A stretch of 64,000 nucleotides of DNA from Pseudoduganella albidiflava (lineage in GTDB: Bacteria; Pseudomonadota; Gammaproteobacteria; Burkholderiales; Burkholderiaceae_D): positions 806,001 to 870,000 of the forward strand of contig NZ_CP036401.1 of the NCBI RefSeq assembly GCF_004322755.1. Reading direction: 5' to 3'. Position 1 is the stretch's first letter, and the number at the start of each line of letters is the position of its first letter. This document shows, piece after piece, positions 34,583-43,737 of this stretch. Made by a program: the position numbers and the translations under genes. Under the pieces are notes generated by a model. That model was given only the letters and a program-made list of their open reading frames with translations. It was not told the origin of the DNA and made no database searches.

Positions 34583-35881
34583 GTGACGCCAGACTTTCGC
34601 TGCATAAACGAAGCCTGCCGGCGCGGCTTCCCCCGCGCCGTGCGGTTCTGCCCTTACTGCGGCACCGCGCAAGCCGCCGCGGCACCACGCGCTGCCGTTC
34701 CGCCGCCGGCGCCGGTGCCGCCGCCCGCTTCGCCTCCCACATTGCCTCCGACGCCGCCGGTTGCACCGATACCGCCGCGCACGCCGGCCGCCGCGCCGAC
34801 GCCATCGCCGGCGGCACCGGCCCGGCCGCCGGCCGCGCCGCGCCCTGAGCCGGCCCAGCCGCCGCGCTACCAGCAACCGCAGCCCGCCGCCGGCGTGCCC
34901 CGGCCGCCGGGCGGGGTGCCGGGCGGGCCATCGCAGCCGCCGCTGCGCAAGCCAATCGGTAAGGGCACCTGGCTGTTCGTGGCGCTGCTGCTGCTGGCGA
35001 TCTGGTTCCTGGTCAAGCCGGGCGATCCGGCGAAGAAACTGGACAGGAAAGTGGACGACGCCGTCGCGCTGACCGAAAGCTGCAAGATCGGCGATGCCCG
35101 CGAGGCGCTGGCCGAGCTGCGCCGCGAGAAGGCCAGTGCGACCCAGTTGGCGCGCCTGCAGAAAGCCATTTCCGCCACCGCACCGGCCTGCGAAAAGAAA
35201 AGCCAGCGCGCCAAGGCGTGGTCGGACACCCGCGCTGCGCTGGAAACCGCACTGGCCGCGAACGCGCTCGACAAGGCCTCGACGCGGCTGTCGGCATTCG
35301 TCAAGCGCTGGGGCGAGGACGAGCCCGCGCGCGAGATGCGCAGCCGCATCGATGCGCGCCGTGCCGAGAAACTGCTGGACGATGCCAGCGCCTGCCTGGA
35401 CCGGCGGGACCGCGCCTGCGTCGAAGCCAAGCTGAACGCTGCCGAGAAACTGCGCCGGCCGGAAACGCGGCAGCGCATCGACTCGCTGCGCGAAGCGCTG
35501 TCGCGGATGCTGGAAGCGACGCTGCTGGAAGGCGCGCAGGTGGCTCCGGGTCAGGCGAGGCCCGGCCAGGGCCGGCCGGCCGGGCAGGGCGCTTATCCGC
35601 CGCCGCTGTCCACGGCGCCGCCGCAGCCGGCCACGTCGCCCCTGGTGGCGACCGCGGCAAGGACGGCGTCCGGCAGCGCCGAAGCGCGCCGCCTGCAGGG
35701 CGAAGCCGAGCGCGAACTTGCCCAGGGCAACTACCGCAGCGCGATCGGCCTCGCCGGCCAGTGCACCGCGGCCGGTGGCGCCGAGTGCGGCGCCTTGCGC
35801 GACAGGGCCGCCCGGCTGGAGCGCGAATTGCACGCCTGCGTCCAGGGCGGCCGCGAATGGGTCGGCCAGCGCTGCGAATAG
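34583..35881 (+). CDS. Zinc-ribbon, single-pass membrane protein of the tubulin-like operon
   Basis: 432 residues from a GTG three bases after the previous stop. A four-cysteine zinc ribbon (Cys7, Cys12, Cys23, Cys26: RCINEACRRGF, RFCPYCGTA) is followed by about 90 Pro/Ala residues. One membrane helix (about 130-144) follows. The long helical/TPR-like C-terminal region (ALAELRREKASATQLARLQK, RAEKLLDDASACLDRRDRAC) would lie in the periplasm. It has paired cysteines and ends in GGREWVGQRCE. The layout, a cytoplasmic metal-binding head with a periplasmic helical rod, suits an adaptor joining the tubulin-like protein to the membrane. Confidence 0.8.
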   Translation: MTPDFRCINEACRRGFPRAVRFCPYCGTAQAAAAPRAAVPPPAPVPPPASPPTLPPTPPVAPIPPRTPAAAPTPSPAAPARPPAAPRPEPAQPPRYQQPQPAAGVPRPPGGVPGGPSQPPLRKPIGKGTWLFVALLLLAIWFLVKPGDPAKKLDRKVDDAVALTESCKIGDAREALAELRREKASATQLARLQKAISATAPACEKKSQRAKAWSDTRAALETALAANALDKASTRLSAFVKRWGEDEPAREMRSRIDARRAEKLLDDASACLDRRDRACVEAKLNAAEKLRRPETRQRIDSLREALSRMLEATLLEGAQVAPGQARPGQGRPAGQGAYPPPLSTAPPQPATSPLVATAARTASGSAEARRLQGEAERELAQGNYRSAIGLAGQCTAAGGAECGALRDRAARLERELHACVQGGREWVGQRCE

Positions 35882-35946
35882 GGCCACCGGCATCCGCGCC
35901 GCGCTGCGCCGGCGAATTTTGTTAAGCTGCCGGCAAGGAGGACATC

Positions 35947-36390
35947 ATGCAACGACCATCACGATTCATCATGGGCGCCGGAACGCTGGCGCTGCTGCTG
36001 GCTTTTGCCGGCTGCCACAAGGAAGACGACCGCCGTGTCGAGGAGTCCGTCGAGCGCGCCGGCAAGGACATCGACGCGGCCACCGAGAAGGCCGCCGGCC
36101 ACCTGGACAAGGCACGCGAGGATCTGCAGGACGCGGCGAAGGACACTGGCCGCGAGCTGGACCAGGCGACCGACAAGGCCGCCGTGCACCTGGAAAAGGC
36201 GCGCGAGGACTTCCAGGATGCGGCCAGGGAAACCGGCCGGGGGCTGGACCAGGCGGCCGAGAAGGCCGGCGCGCAGCTGAACAAGGCAGCCGAGGTGGTG
36301 GGCGAGAAGCTCGAGCGGGCCGGCGAGAAGATGCAGGCCAGCGCCGAGGCCGCGCGCCAGGAGGACGAGGCGAAGGGCAAGGCGAAGTAG
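35947..36390 (+). CDS. LEA/apolipophorin-like helical lipoprotein
   Basis: 147 residues with a strong AAGGAGG before the ATG. The signal peptide ends in a lipobox (LLLAFAGC; Cys23). The mature protein is almost all charged 11-residue repeats (ATEKAAGHLDKAREDLQDAA, then ATDKAAVHLEKAREDFQDAA and ...AAEKAGAQLNKAAEVVGEKL) like late-embryogenesis-abundant proteins. It is probably an amphipathic periplasmic rod that protects the envelope in desiccation or stress. It starts 65 bases after the tubulin-like operon and may be its last gene or have its own promoter. Confidence 0.82.
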   Translation: MQRPSRFIMGAGTLALLLAFAGCHKEDDRRVEESVERAGKDIDAATEKAAGHLDKAREDLQDAAKDTGRELDQATDKAAVHLEKAREDFQDAARETGRGLDQAAEKAGAQLNKAAEVVGEKLERAGEKMQASAEAARQEDEAKGKAK

Positions 36391-36456
36391 CCAGTGGCCG
36401 CTGCGTCTGGTGCCGGACATTTTTTCCGAAGGTCTTTGTCGGGAAAAGTGTACGGC

Positions 36457-36502
36457 ACCGGTTTTCTGTTCAGGAAATCGGCAACATCATGCGAAAACCG
36501 GT
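36457..36502. terminator. Inverted repeat between convergent genes
   Basis: ACCGGTTTTC (36457-36466) and GAAAACCGGT (36493-36502) are perfect 10-bp arms, 26 bases apart. They lie between the convergent LEA-like and TPR-GGDEF genes. They also resemble the arms of the palindrome at 54194-54288 (ACCGGTTTT / AAAACCGGT), so this may be a decayed copy of that repeat rather than a dedicated terminator. Confidence 0.4.
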
Positions 36503-36527
36503 CGGTCCGCCGCAGCGGTCCAGGCCC

Positions 36528-38612
36528 TCAAGCCGGCACATCCTGCCGTTCGACCCCATCCACCGGCAGCACATCGCCGGCCACCACGGCCAGGTCGACG
36601 AATCCGTTGCGCCATGCGCCTTCCAGATCCTGCTCGATCGCTTCCAGCGTGGTGCGCTCCAGGTCATGGAAGCCATGCAGGCCATATGCGCGGTTGCGGC
36701 CGTGCGACTTGGCCATGTACAGCGCCATGTCGACGAGGTTGACGGCGCGCTCCCATGACAGCGGCGTGCCGCCCGGGGCCAGCGGGTAGGGTGCGAAACC
36801 CACCGATACATTGATGCGCAGCGTCTTCTCGCCGTAGGCGATGGCCTGCGACGAGATGCCGCGCAGGATGCGGCGCGCCACGTCATCGAGGCCATCCCGC
36901 GGTACCGCCGGCAGGAACGCCAGGAATTCCTCGCCGCCCCAGCGCACGATCATGTCCGTCTCGCGCAGCGTTTCGCGCAGGTTGGCGGCGATCGTCTTCA
37001 GGACCGCGTCGCCGGCCGCGTGGCCATGGGTGTCGTTGATGTGCTTGAAGTGGTCCACGTCGAGCAGGAACAGCGCGCCCACCAGCTCGTCGCCGGCGGC
37101 GCCGCCATGGTGGCGCCGCTCCACCTGTGCGTGGGTGCGCATGAAGTCCTGGAAATGCCGGCGGTTGTACAGCGAGGTCAGCGGATCGAGCGAACTTTGC
37201 TGCTTCAGTTCCTGGTTCTTCACCTCGAGCTGGGCATTGGCCTGGCGCACCTTGCGGTACAGCAGGCCCACCACCACGGCGGCCAGCGCGAACACCAGCG
37301 CCAGCAGCCACCAGATGCGCTGCTGCAGGCGGCGATTGTCCAGCTCGGCGCCCTTGACGCGGTTTTCCTGCCGCAGCGCCTCGATCTGGCGGGCCTTCTT
37401 TTCGGTATCGTATTTCTGCTGCAGTTCCAGCACGGCCTTCTGGCGCTGTTCGGCGAACATCTCGTCCGAGATGCTGCGCTCGCGATGGTAGGCGGAGATG
37501 GCGCCATGGTAGTCCCCGGCGCGCTCCAGCGCGGCGCCGTATTCGATCAGCACGGCCTGCAGTTCGGGCTTGTCGCCGTTTTTTTCGAAGCCATCCAGGC
37601 CCGCCTCGAACTGGCGCTTGCCCTCGGCCACCCGGCCCATCCCCAGGTAAGCCTGGCCCAGGTTGACGCGCGCCGTGGCGATCACGCTGGGACTGTTGAT
37701 GTCCACGCCCGCCGCCAGCGCCTGCCGCGCGGCATCGGCGGTGCGCGCATAGTCGCGTTCCTTCAGGTAGCTGTCCGACAGGTTGACGAGCGTGTCGGCG
37801 ATCATCTGCCGCGCGCCCAGCCGGCGCTCCACCGCCAGGCCTTCCTGCAGCGCACGGCGCGCCCGCTCGTACTGGCCCGATTCGATGGCCAGGCCGTACT
37901 CGGTGCCCAGCGCGATCGCCAGGCGGCCGGGCGAGCGCATCCGCTTCGCCACCTCCAGCGATTCGCGCTGCACTTCCCAGCCCTTGTCGTACTGCTTCAT
38001 GTCGGTGTACAGAAAGGTCAGCGCATTGAGCGCGCCGGCCAGCGGCGCGTCGTCATCCGCGACCTTGCGCGCCAGGTCGATGGCGGCCTGCAGCTTGCCG
38101 AGTGCGGCCGGGTAGTTGCCCTGTTCCTGGAATGACTGGCCGGCCGAGATGGTTGCCTGCACGCGCAGCGGCAGGTCGGCGGTAAGATTGGCCGCCCGTT
38201 CCGCCTCGAAGTTCGCCTTGTGCGAACCGGCCAGGTCGTTCAGCTCGTACAGCGCATAGGCACGGGCCAGCTGGCCCTTGGCATAGGTGGCGTCGTCGCG
38301 CGCCTCGCGGCCCCAGGCCACCAGCTCGTCGCCCATCGCCAGCGCGCGCTTCGGGTCGCCGCTGCGCCGGATGGCACTGCTGTACAGCCAGAGGAATTCG
38401 GCGCGGGTCGCCAGTGGCGCCGCGCGCGCCCTCGCTTCCAGCCGGCCCAGCCGGGCGGCCGCGTCGTCCGGGACGAAGCGCACGATTTCACGCGTGGCCG
38501 CCAGCTCCGCATCCAGGTCGGCCTGGCCGAACGCCAGCGCGGGCGCCAGCGCCAGGGCGGCGGCGAAACGGCGTACGGCGCGGAGACGGGGGATAGGGAG
38601 CAGGGTGGCCAC
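36528..38612 (-). CDS. Periplasmic TPR sensor - GGDEF diguanylate cyclase
   Basis: 694 residues from a GTG at 38612. A signal peptide (ALALAPALAFGQ) precedes about 400 periplasmic residues made of TPR-like repeats (GQLARAYALYELNDLAGSHK, ALGKLQAAIDLARKVADDDA, ARVNLGQAYLGMGRVAEGKR). A coiled coil and one membrane helix (IWWLLALVFALAAVVVGLLY) lead to a cytoplasmic GGDEF domain with GGEEF at the active site and an intact substrate loop (LFLLDVDHFKHINDTHGHAAGD in part). It should make cyclic-di-GMP in response to a periplasmic protein or peptide signal. A perfect hairpin (CGGCAAG-TT-CTTGCCG) lies right before the start and might affect initiation. Confidence 0.9.
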   Translation of the reverse strand: MATLLPIPRLRAVRRFAAALALAPALAFGQADLDAELAATREIVRFVPDDAAARLGRLEARARAAPLATRAEFLWLYSSAIRRSGDPKRALAMGDELVAWGREARDDATYAKGQLARAYALYELNDLAGSHKANFEAERAANLTADLPLRVQATISAGQSFQEQGNYPAALGKLQAAIDLARKVADDDAPLAGALNALTFLYTDMKQYDKGWEVQRESLEVAKRMRSPGRLAIALGTEYGLAIESGQYERARRALQEGLAVERRLGARQMIADTLVNLSDSYLKERDYARTADAARQALAAGVDINSPSVIATARVNLGQAYLGMGRVAEGKRQFEAGLDGFEKNGDKPELQAVLIEYGAALERAGDYHGAISAYHRERSISDEMFAEQRQKAVLELQQKYDTEKKARQIEALRQENRVKGAELDNRRLQQRIWWLLALVFALAAVVVGLLYRKVRQANAQLEVKNQELKQQSSLDPLTSLYNRRHFQDFMRTHAQVERRHHGGAAGDELVGALFLLDVDHFKHINDTHGHAAGDAVLKTIAANLRETLRETDMIVRWGGEEFLAFLPAVPRDGLDDVARRILRGISSQAIAYGEKTLRINVSVGFAPYPLAPGGTPLSWERAVNLVDMALYMAKSHGRNRAYGLHGFHDLERTTLEAIEQDLEGAWRNGFVDLAVVAGDVLPVDGVERQDVPA

Positions 38613-38772
38613 GGCAAGTTCTTGCCGCGCTGGGGTAGTGCACGGCTGTGCCTTATTATAGGCCTGTTGCCATATGGAATCTCACGCCCACCCGTGATAT
38701 TTCACGGATGGGCGGTCCCGCACAGCATTTTCGCAACAACGTTATTTCGCCGTCATTGCCGGGTTTGCAAGC

Positions 38773-40653
38773 TCAGGCCGCCAGCTGTTGCAACAGGTAC
38801 AAGCGCTGGTACAGGCCGCCCTCGATGCGCATCAGCGCGTCGTGCGAACCGGATTCCTCGATGCGGCCATGGTTCAGCACCACGATGCGGTCGGCATCGC
38901 GGATCGTCGACAGGCGGTGGGCGATCGCGATGATCGTCACCTGGCCGCGCAGTTCATCGAGCGCCTGCTGCACGATCTGCTCGGTGGCGCTGTCGATGCG
39001 CGAAGTGGCTTCGTCCAGCAGCAGCACGCGGGGCTCGCCGGCCAGTGCCCGGGCAATCGCGATCAGCTGTTTCTGGCCGGACGACAGCCGCGAGCCGCCT
39101 TCGCCCAGCAGCGTGTCGTAGCCGTCTTCCAGCGCCGTGATGAACTCGTGCGCATGCGCGGCCCGGGCGGCCCGCTCGATCCGCTCGGCCGGCAGGTTGC
39201 GGCCCATGTCGATGTTCTCGCGCGCCGAGGCGGCCAGCAGGAACGGGTCCTGCGGCACCAGCCCCACGCGGGCGCGGAACGCGTCGAGGCCGATATCGTC
39301 GAGCGGCTGGCCGTTCATCAGGATGCTGCCGCGCGGCGCCGGGTAGTAGCGCAGCAGCAGCGACAGCAGTGTCGACTTGCCGCTGCCGGTATGGCCGACG
39401 ATGCCGTAGAAGGCGCCCTGCGGGATCTGCAGCGACAGGTCGTGCAGCACCCGCTGGTTGTTGACATAGGCGAAGTCCAGGTGGCGGATGTCGATGGCCG
39501 GCGTGCCCGGCGCGACAGCCTCGTTGGCCGCCTCGCCGGATGCGCCCTTGCCATGTTCCGGCGAGCCCGCCTCGTCGAGCAGGGTGGCCACGCGCGCGGT
39601 GGCCACTACTGACTGCTGCAGCTGGGAGAATTGCATGGTGATCTGGATCAGCGGCTCGATCACCCGCGCGATATAGCTGATGAACGCATACAGCACGCCC
39701 ACCTCGGCCACGCCCAGCACGGTGCCGTCGGCACGCTGGCCGAACAGCCAGATGACCGAGGCGAGCAGCACCACGTTGAGCATGTCCAGCGCCGGCCGCA
39801 GCAGCCAGGCGTTGGCGCGGATCTCGGCCACCCGCTGGGTGTACTGGTCCTCGTTGGTGCGGCTGAACCGTTCGGCGAAGCGGGCCTGGGCATTGTTCGC
39901 CTGCAGCACGCTCATGCCGCCGATCGACTCCGCCACCTGGGCGTTGATGTCGCTGCGCAGTTGGCGTGCCTTCGCCACGGCCGGCGCCGACAGCCGCTGG
40001 TACAGCCACACGATCAGCAGCACGCACGGCATCAGCCCGACCACCAGCGACATCAGCCGCCAGTCCAGCCATGCCATCGCCAGGATGGTCCCGGCCAGCA
40101 CGATGGTGCTGTCGAGGATGACGAACAGCACCTGGATGTACAGGCCCTTGACCGCCTCGGTGTCGTTGGTCACGCGCGACACCAGCTGGCCGGTGATGGC
40201 GCGGTCGAAGAACGCCATCGGCAGGCGCAGTACGTGGCCGTACACCCGCTCGCGCAGGCGCTGCACCGAGCGCATCGCCAGCCCGGAAAGGCGCACCAGC
40301 TGCAGGTAGCGCAGCCAGGTGGAGGCGCAGCCGGTGGCCACCACGGCGCCCAGCAGCAGGCCCATCGCGGTCCAGTCCATGACGCGCGGCAGCAGGTACT
40401 CGTCGATCAGCCGCTTGCCCAGCAGCGGGCCGATCACTTCCAGGCCGGCGGCGATGGCCAGCCACAGCACGGCCCACCACAGGTGGTGCCCTTCCGGTCC
40501 GGCGGCCGTCTTCAGCAGGCCGAACGCGCGCCGCATCGAGTCGGCATGGGCCGGGTCGGCGGCTTGTTCCCCGCCTTTTTCCACATCTTTTTCCACGCCT
40601 TTTTCCACGCTTTGTTGTGCGTCTTTCTCCGTCGCCAGGTCTTCAGCTTGCAT
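38773..40653 (-). CDS. mdlB: ABC exporter half-transporter, MdlB-like (consensus ATP site)
   Basis: 626 residues from MQAEDLATEK, whose ATG overlaps the end of the upstream partner by 11 bases. A Lys/Glu repeat leader (VEKGVEKDVEKGG) comes from a 15-bp tandem repeat. Six membrane helices (ABC transmembrane type 1) and a nucleotide-binding domain follow. Walker A is GHTGSGKST, the signature LSSGQKQ, and Walker B VLLLDEATSRID with the catalytic Glu; the H-loop is IAHRLST. The E. coli MdlAB pair is a putative multidrug/lipid exporter. The asymmetry with the partner (Asp for Glu there) fits a heterodimer with one catalytic site. Confidence 0.85.
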   Translation of the reverse strand: MQAEDLATEKDAQQSVEKGVEKDVEKGGEQAADPAHADSMRRAFGLLKTAAGPEGHHLWWAVLWLAIAAGLEVIGPLLGKRLIDEYLLPRVMDWTAMGLLLGAVVATGCASTWLRYLQLVRLSGLAMRSVQRLRERVYGHVLRLPMAFFDRAITGQLVSRVTNDTEAVKGLYIQVLFVILDSTIVLAGTILAMAWLDWRLMSLVVGLMPCVLLIVWLYQRLSAPAVAKARQLRSDINAQVAESIGGMSVLQANNAQARFAERFSRTNEDQYTQRVAEIRANAWLLRPALDMLNVVLLASVIWLFGQRADGTVLGVAEVGVLYAFISYIARVIEPLIQITMQFSQLQQSVVATARVATLLDEAGSPEHGKGASGEAANEAVAPGTPAIDIRHLDFAYVNNQRVLHDLSLQIPQGAFYGIVGHTGSGKSTLLSLLLRYYPAPRGSILMNGQPLDDIGLDAFRARVGLVPQDPFLLAASARENIDMGRNLPAERIERAARAAHAHEFITALEDGYDTLLGEGGSRLSSGQKQLIAIARALAGEPRVLLLDEATSRIDSATEQIVQQALDELRGQVTIIAIAHRLSTIRDADRIVVLNHGRIEESGSHDALMRIEGGLYQRLYLLQQLAA

Positions 40654-42394
40654 CGAGGCTCGCCTCCAGTTGTTGGTAGCGCCACTGGCTGGCATACCAG
40701 CCATCCCGCGCCAGCAGTTCGTCATGCGTGCCCTGCTCGACGATGCGGCCGTGGTGCAGCACGACGATCCAGTCGGCGTTCACCACTGCCGATAGCCGGT
40801 GGCTGGCGATGATAGCGCTGCGGACCGGCCGCGCGCGGCGCAGTTCTTCCAGGTGTTCGAGGATGCGCGTTTCGGTGCCGGTATCGACGGCGGACAGCGC
40901 ATCGTCGAGCAGCAGCAGGTCGTTGTCGGACAGCAGGGCGCGGGCGATCGCCACGCGCTGGCGCTGCCCGCCCGACAGCGTGATGCCACGCTCGCCCACT
41001 TCCGTTTCGTAACGGTGCGGGAACAGCAGGATGTCGTCGTGGATCGCCGCCAGGTCGGCCGCATGTTCCACCTCGGCCCGGGTGGCGCCGGGCTTCGCCA
41101 GCGCGATGTTCTCGGCGATCGACGCCGAGAACAGGAACGATTCCTGCGGCACCCAGCTGATCGCGCTGCGCAGCGCATCGAGCCGGTAGTCTTCCAGCGC
41201 ATGGCCGTTCCAGCGCACGCTGCCCGACTGCGGCGCCATCTGGCGCAGCAGCACGCGCAGCAGCGTGGTCTTGCCGGAGCCGGTCGGCCCCACCAGGCCC
41301 AGGGTCTGCCCGGGGCGCAGGCGCAGCGAGACGTCCGCCAGCGCCGGCTCGGAATGGCCGGGATAGCAGACGGTAAGGTGTTCCAGCGCCAGGTCGCCCG
41401 GTTGCAGCTCGGCCAGCGTGCCGTGGTCGGCGATGGTCAGCGGCGCGTCGAGCATCGGCTGCAGCCGCTGCCACGCGGCGCGGCCCCGTTCCAGCAGCGA
41501 CAGCACCCAGCCGGCCGCGAACATCGGCCAGATCAGCTGGCCCAGGTACATCGAGAAACTGGTCAGCGCGCCGATCGTCAGCTGGTCGGTCCACACCAGG
41601 TAGCCGCCCACGCCCAGCGTCAGGCCGGTGGCGGCGGCCAGCGTCAGGCCGACCGCCGGTTCATAGCCCGCTTCCCAGCGCTGCGCGGTGAGCGCCGCGT
41701 CGGCCGCCTTGCCGGCCAGTTCGGAAAACGTGGCGGCGCTGCGTCCTTCCAGGCCGAGCGTGCGCAGCGTGCGCACGCCGGACAGGGTTTCCTGCACATG
41801 GTCGTTCAGCGCCGAAAAGCGCTTCAGCGAATCGGCGGCGGCCTTGTGGATCTGCGAGGAAATGCGCCAGAACGCGTAGGCCATCAGCGGGAACGGCAGC
41901 AGCGCGACCAGCGAAAGCCGCCAGTCGACACCCAGCGTCATGATGCCGATCACCAGCACCAGCGTCAGGGCGCCATCGAAGCCGGCCAGCATCGCTTCGC
42001 CGGCGGCCTGCTCGATCGAATCGATGTCGTTGGTGGCCAGCGCCATCAGGTCGCCGGTGCGCTGCTTCTGGTAGAAGGCCGGACCCTGCAAGGTAAGGCG
42101 CCGGTAGAAGCGGGTGCGCAATTCCACGCCCAGGCGGTAGGCGGTCGAGTACAGCTTGATGCGCCATGCCACGCGCAAGCCATAATTGGCCACGCCGACC
42201 AGCAGCAGTAGCCCCACGCCTTCGAGCAGTTCGGCGTGCGGGAGGCGCTGCGCGGCCAGTGCGTCGACCAGCTGGCCGACCTTGCGGGGAATCCAGACAC
42301 CGATGACGGCGACCAGCGCCAGCATCACGCCGGCACTGGCATACGCGCGCCAGTGCACCCTCACGAAGCCCGTGATCAGCCTCGATAAACTCAT
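40643..42394 (-). CDS. mdlA: ABC exporter half-transporter, MdlA-like (degenerate ATP site)
   Basis: 583 residues. Six membrane helices (for example GVMLALVAVIGVWIPRKVGQ) and a nucleotide-binding domain with Walker A GPTGSGKTT, signature LSGGQRQ, and Walker B LLLLDDALSAVD, in which Asp replaces the catalytic Glu. This LLLDDALSAVD form is characteristic of MdlA and of one chain in heterodimeric exporters. It is the first gene of the mdlAB-like operon, with translational overlap into mdlB. Substrate unknown. Confidence 0.87.
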   Translation of the reverse strand: MSLSRLITGFVRVHWRAYASAGVMLALVAVIGVWIPRKVGQLVDALAAQRLPHAELLEGVGLLLLVGVANYGLRVAWRIKLYSTAYRLGVELRTRFYRRLTLQGPAFYQKQRTGDLMALATNDIDSIEQAAGEAMLAGFDGALTLVLVIGIMTLGVDWRLSLVALLPFPLMAYAFWRISSQIHKAAADSLKRFSALNDHVQETLSGVRTLRTLGLEGRSAATFSELAGKAADAALTAQRWEAGYEPAVGLTLAAATGLTLGVGGYLVWTDQLTIGALTSFSMYLGQLIWPMFAAGWVLSLLERGRAAWQRLQPMLDAPLTIADHGTLAELQPGDLALEHLTVCYPGHSEPALADVSLRLRPGQTLGLVGPTGSGKTTLLRVLLRQMAPQSGSVRWNGHALEDYRLDALRSAISWVPQESFLFSASIAENIALAKPGATRAEVEHAADLAAIHDDILLFPHRYETEVGERGITLSGGQRQRVAIARALLSDNDLLLLDDALSAVDTGTETRILEHLEELRRARPVRSAIIASHRLSAVVNADWIVVLHHGRIVEQGTHDELLARDGWYASQWRYQQLEASLDAS

Positions 42395-42553
42395 GACATA
42401 TCCTTCAGTGAAGCTCGCAAGGATACATCAGGCGGGCGGAGCGCGTTGCCGGGTCCGTGCGGACCCGGCGGCGGAAGGGATGGACTTGCTTGCCTGCTTG
42501 TTTGCCGGTGAGTTGCCGGTTCGCTTGCGGCTTGCTTGCAACCTGGTTGCTGC

Positions 42554-43546
42554 TTATTTGCGCGACTTGCCCGGGGCCGAGCGGGACGGCTTGTTGTCGG
42601 CCAGCGCGGCCAGTGCCTCGGCGACCGGTTTCGTGGCCGGCTTGCCGCGCACGGTTTTCGATGCCGCCGCTTCGGTCTCGAACAGCGGCGCGGTCGACGC
42701 GGCCGGTTCGGCCGCGACCGGTGCCTGCGCTGCCGCTTCCGTCACGCGTTCCACCGCTTCGACGACCACGTCGGTGGTGGCCGGTGCCGCTTCGGCTGCC
42801 CTGGCGATGTTGTTGCTGGCCGCTTCGACAGCGTCGCCGGTGGCCTTGGTTGCCGCTTCGGTGGCGTCCTGGGTGGCCTTGACCGTTGCCTCGGTGGCGT
42901 CCTGCGTGGCCTTCGTGGCGGCCTCGCTCGTGTCCTGCACGGCCTTGGTGGCGGCTTCGGTGGTGCCTTGAGCAGCCGTGGTGGCGGCCTGCGCCGCGGT
43001 GCCGCTGGCCGCGCGGGCCGCTTCCACCGTGCTGTTCGAGGCGGCCTGCGCGGCGTCGCTGGCCGCCTGCGCGGCGCGGAATGCCGTGTCGGTGGCGCCG
43101 GTGGCGGCCGATTGGGCTGCCTCGGCGGCGGCGTTGGTGGCAGCCGTCGCCGCGTTGACCGCGGATTCCGACACCTGCGCCACGACGGGCGCGGCCAGCA
43201 CCAGCGTCTTGCCGGGCACGGCGCGCAGGCGGTCCGTCGCCGTTTTCAGCCAGGCCTGCTGGGTTTGGCTGGCGATGGAAAACAGTTCGCGCTGGTAAGC
43301 CACCAGGCTTTCGATGGCGGAGGCCGGCTTGGCCAGGTCGAGGACGGCGCGCGAATCCTTTGCTTCGATCAGCTGGCGCGCCGCGGCCGTGCCGCGCTCC
43401 GCGGCATTGCGCGCGGTGCTCAGGTTCAGCGCCACGATCTGTCCGGCGCCCTCGACGGTATTCTTCAGCACGCTGTTCAGGAAGTTGAGCTGGCTTTCTA
43501 ACTGCGATCTGCTCGTTGCGGAAATCTGTTCGGTAATCGAAGACAT
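42554..43546 (-). CDS. Phasin with PhaF-like Ala/Thr-rich C-terminal repeats
   Basis: 330 residues from MSSITEQISATSRSQLESQL, with GGAG before the ATG. The first 120 residues are the phasin core (LNFLNSVLKNTVEGAGQIVA, YQRELFSIASQTQQAWLKT in part) that coats polyhydroxyalkanoate granules. The rest is a long run of 11-residue helical repeats (ATKATQDATEA-type, about 180-255) and a Lys/Arg/Pro tail (RGKPATKPVAE, PSRSAPGKSRK). This is like PhaF, whose basic AKP-like tail binds DNA and helps partition granules. Here the tail is less basic than PhaF. Confidence 0.87.
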   Translation of the reverse strand: MSSITEQISATSRSQLESQLNFLNSVLKNTVEGAGQIVALNLSTARNAAERGTAAARQLIEAKDSRAVLDLAKPASAIESLVAYQRELFSIASQTQQAWLKTATDRLRAVPGKTLVLAAPVVAQVSESAVNAATAATNAAAEAAQSAATGATDTAFRAAQAASDAAQAASNSTVEAARAASGTAAQAATTAAQGTTEAATKAVQDTSEAATKATQDATEATVKATQDATEAATKATGDAVEAASNNIARAAEAAPATTDVVVEAVERVTEAAAQAPVAAEPAASTAPLFETEAAASKTVRGKPATKPVAEALAALADNKPSRSAPGKSRK

Positions 43547-43588
43547 GAGCTCTCCTAAGAACAAGGAATGGTGCGTTGCAATAAAGGC

Positions 43589-43625
43589 ATTCTAGCGATG
43601 AAACAAGGCATTGCAAAGCGCTTTG
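43589..43625 (-). promoter_or_regulatory. Phasin promoter with overlapping palindrome
   Basis: On the minus strand, -35 TTGCAA (43611-43616), 16-bp spacer, -10 TAGAAT (43589-43594). The perfect palindrome CAAAGCGCTTTG (43614-43625) overlaps the -35. PhaR, the usual phasin repressor, binds TGC-rich sites, so TTGCAA/CAAAGCGCTTTG is a reasonable operator candidate, but the match is not diagnostic. Confidence 0.45.
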
Positions 43626-43737
43626 TGCTTTCTTTATTCGTTGATTTATGCACTGCAACATCCATTTCTGCGGCAAGCGTTGCATGCCGCGGCCCGTTAT
43701 CCCTACAATCGGCCATCCCCATTGCCGGAGCTCGCTC

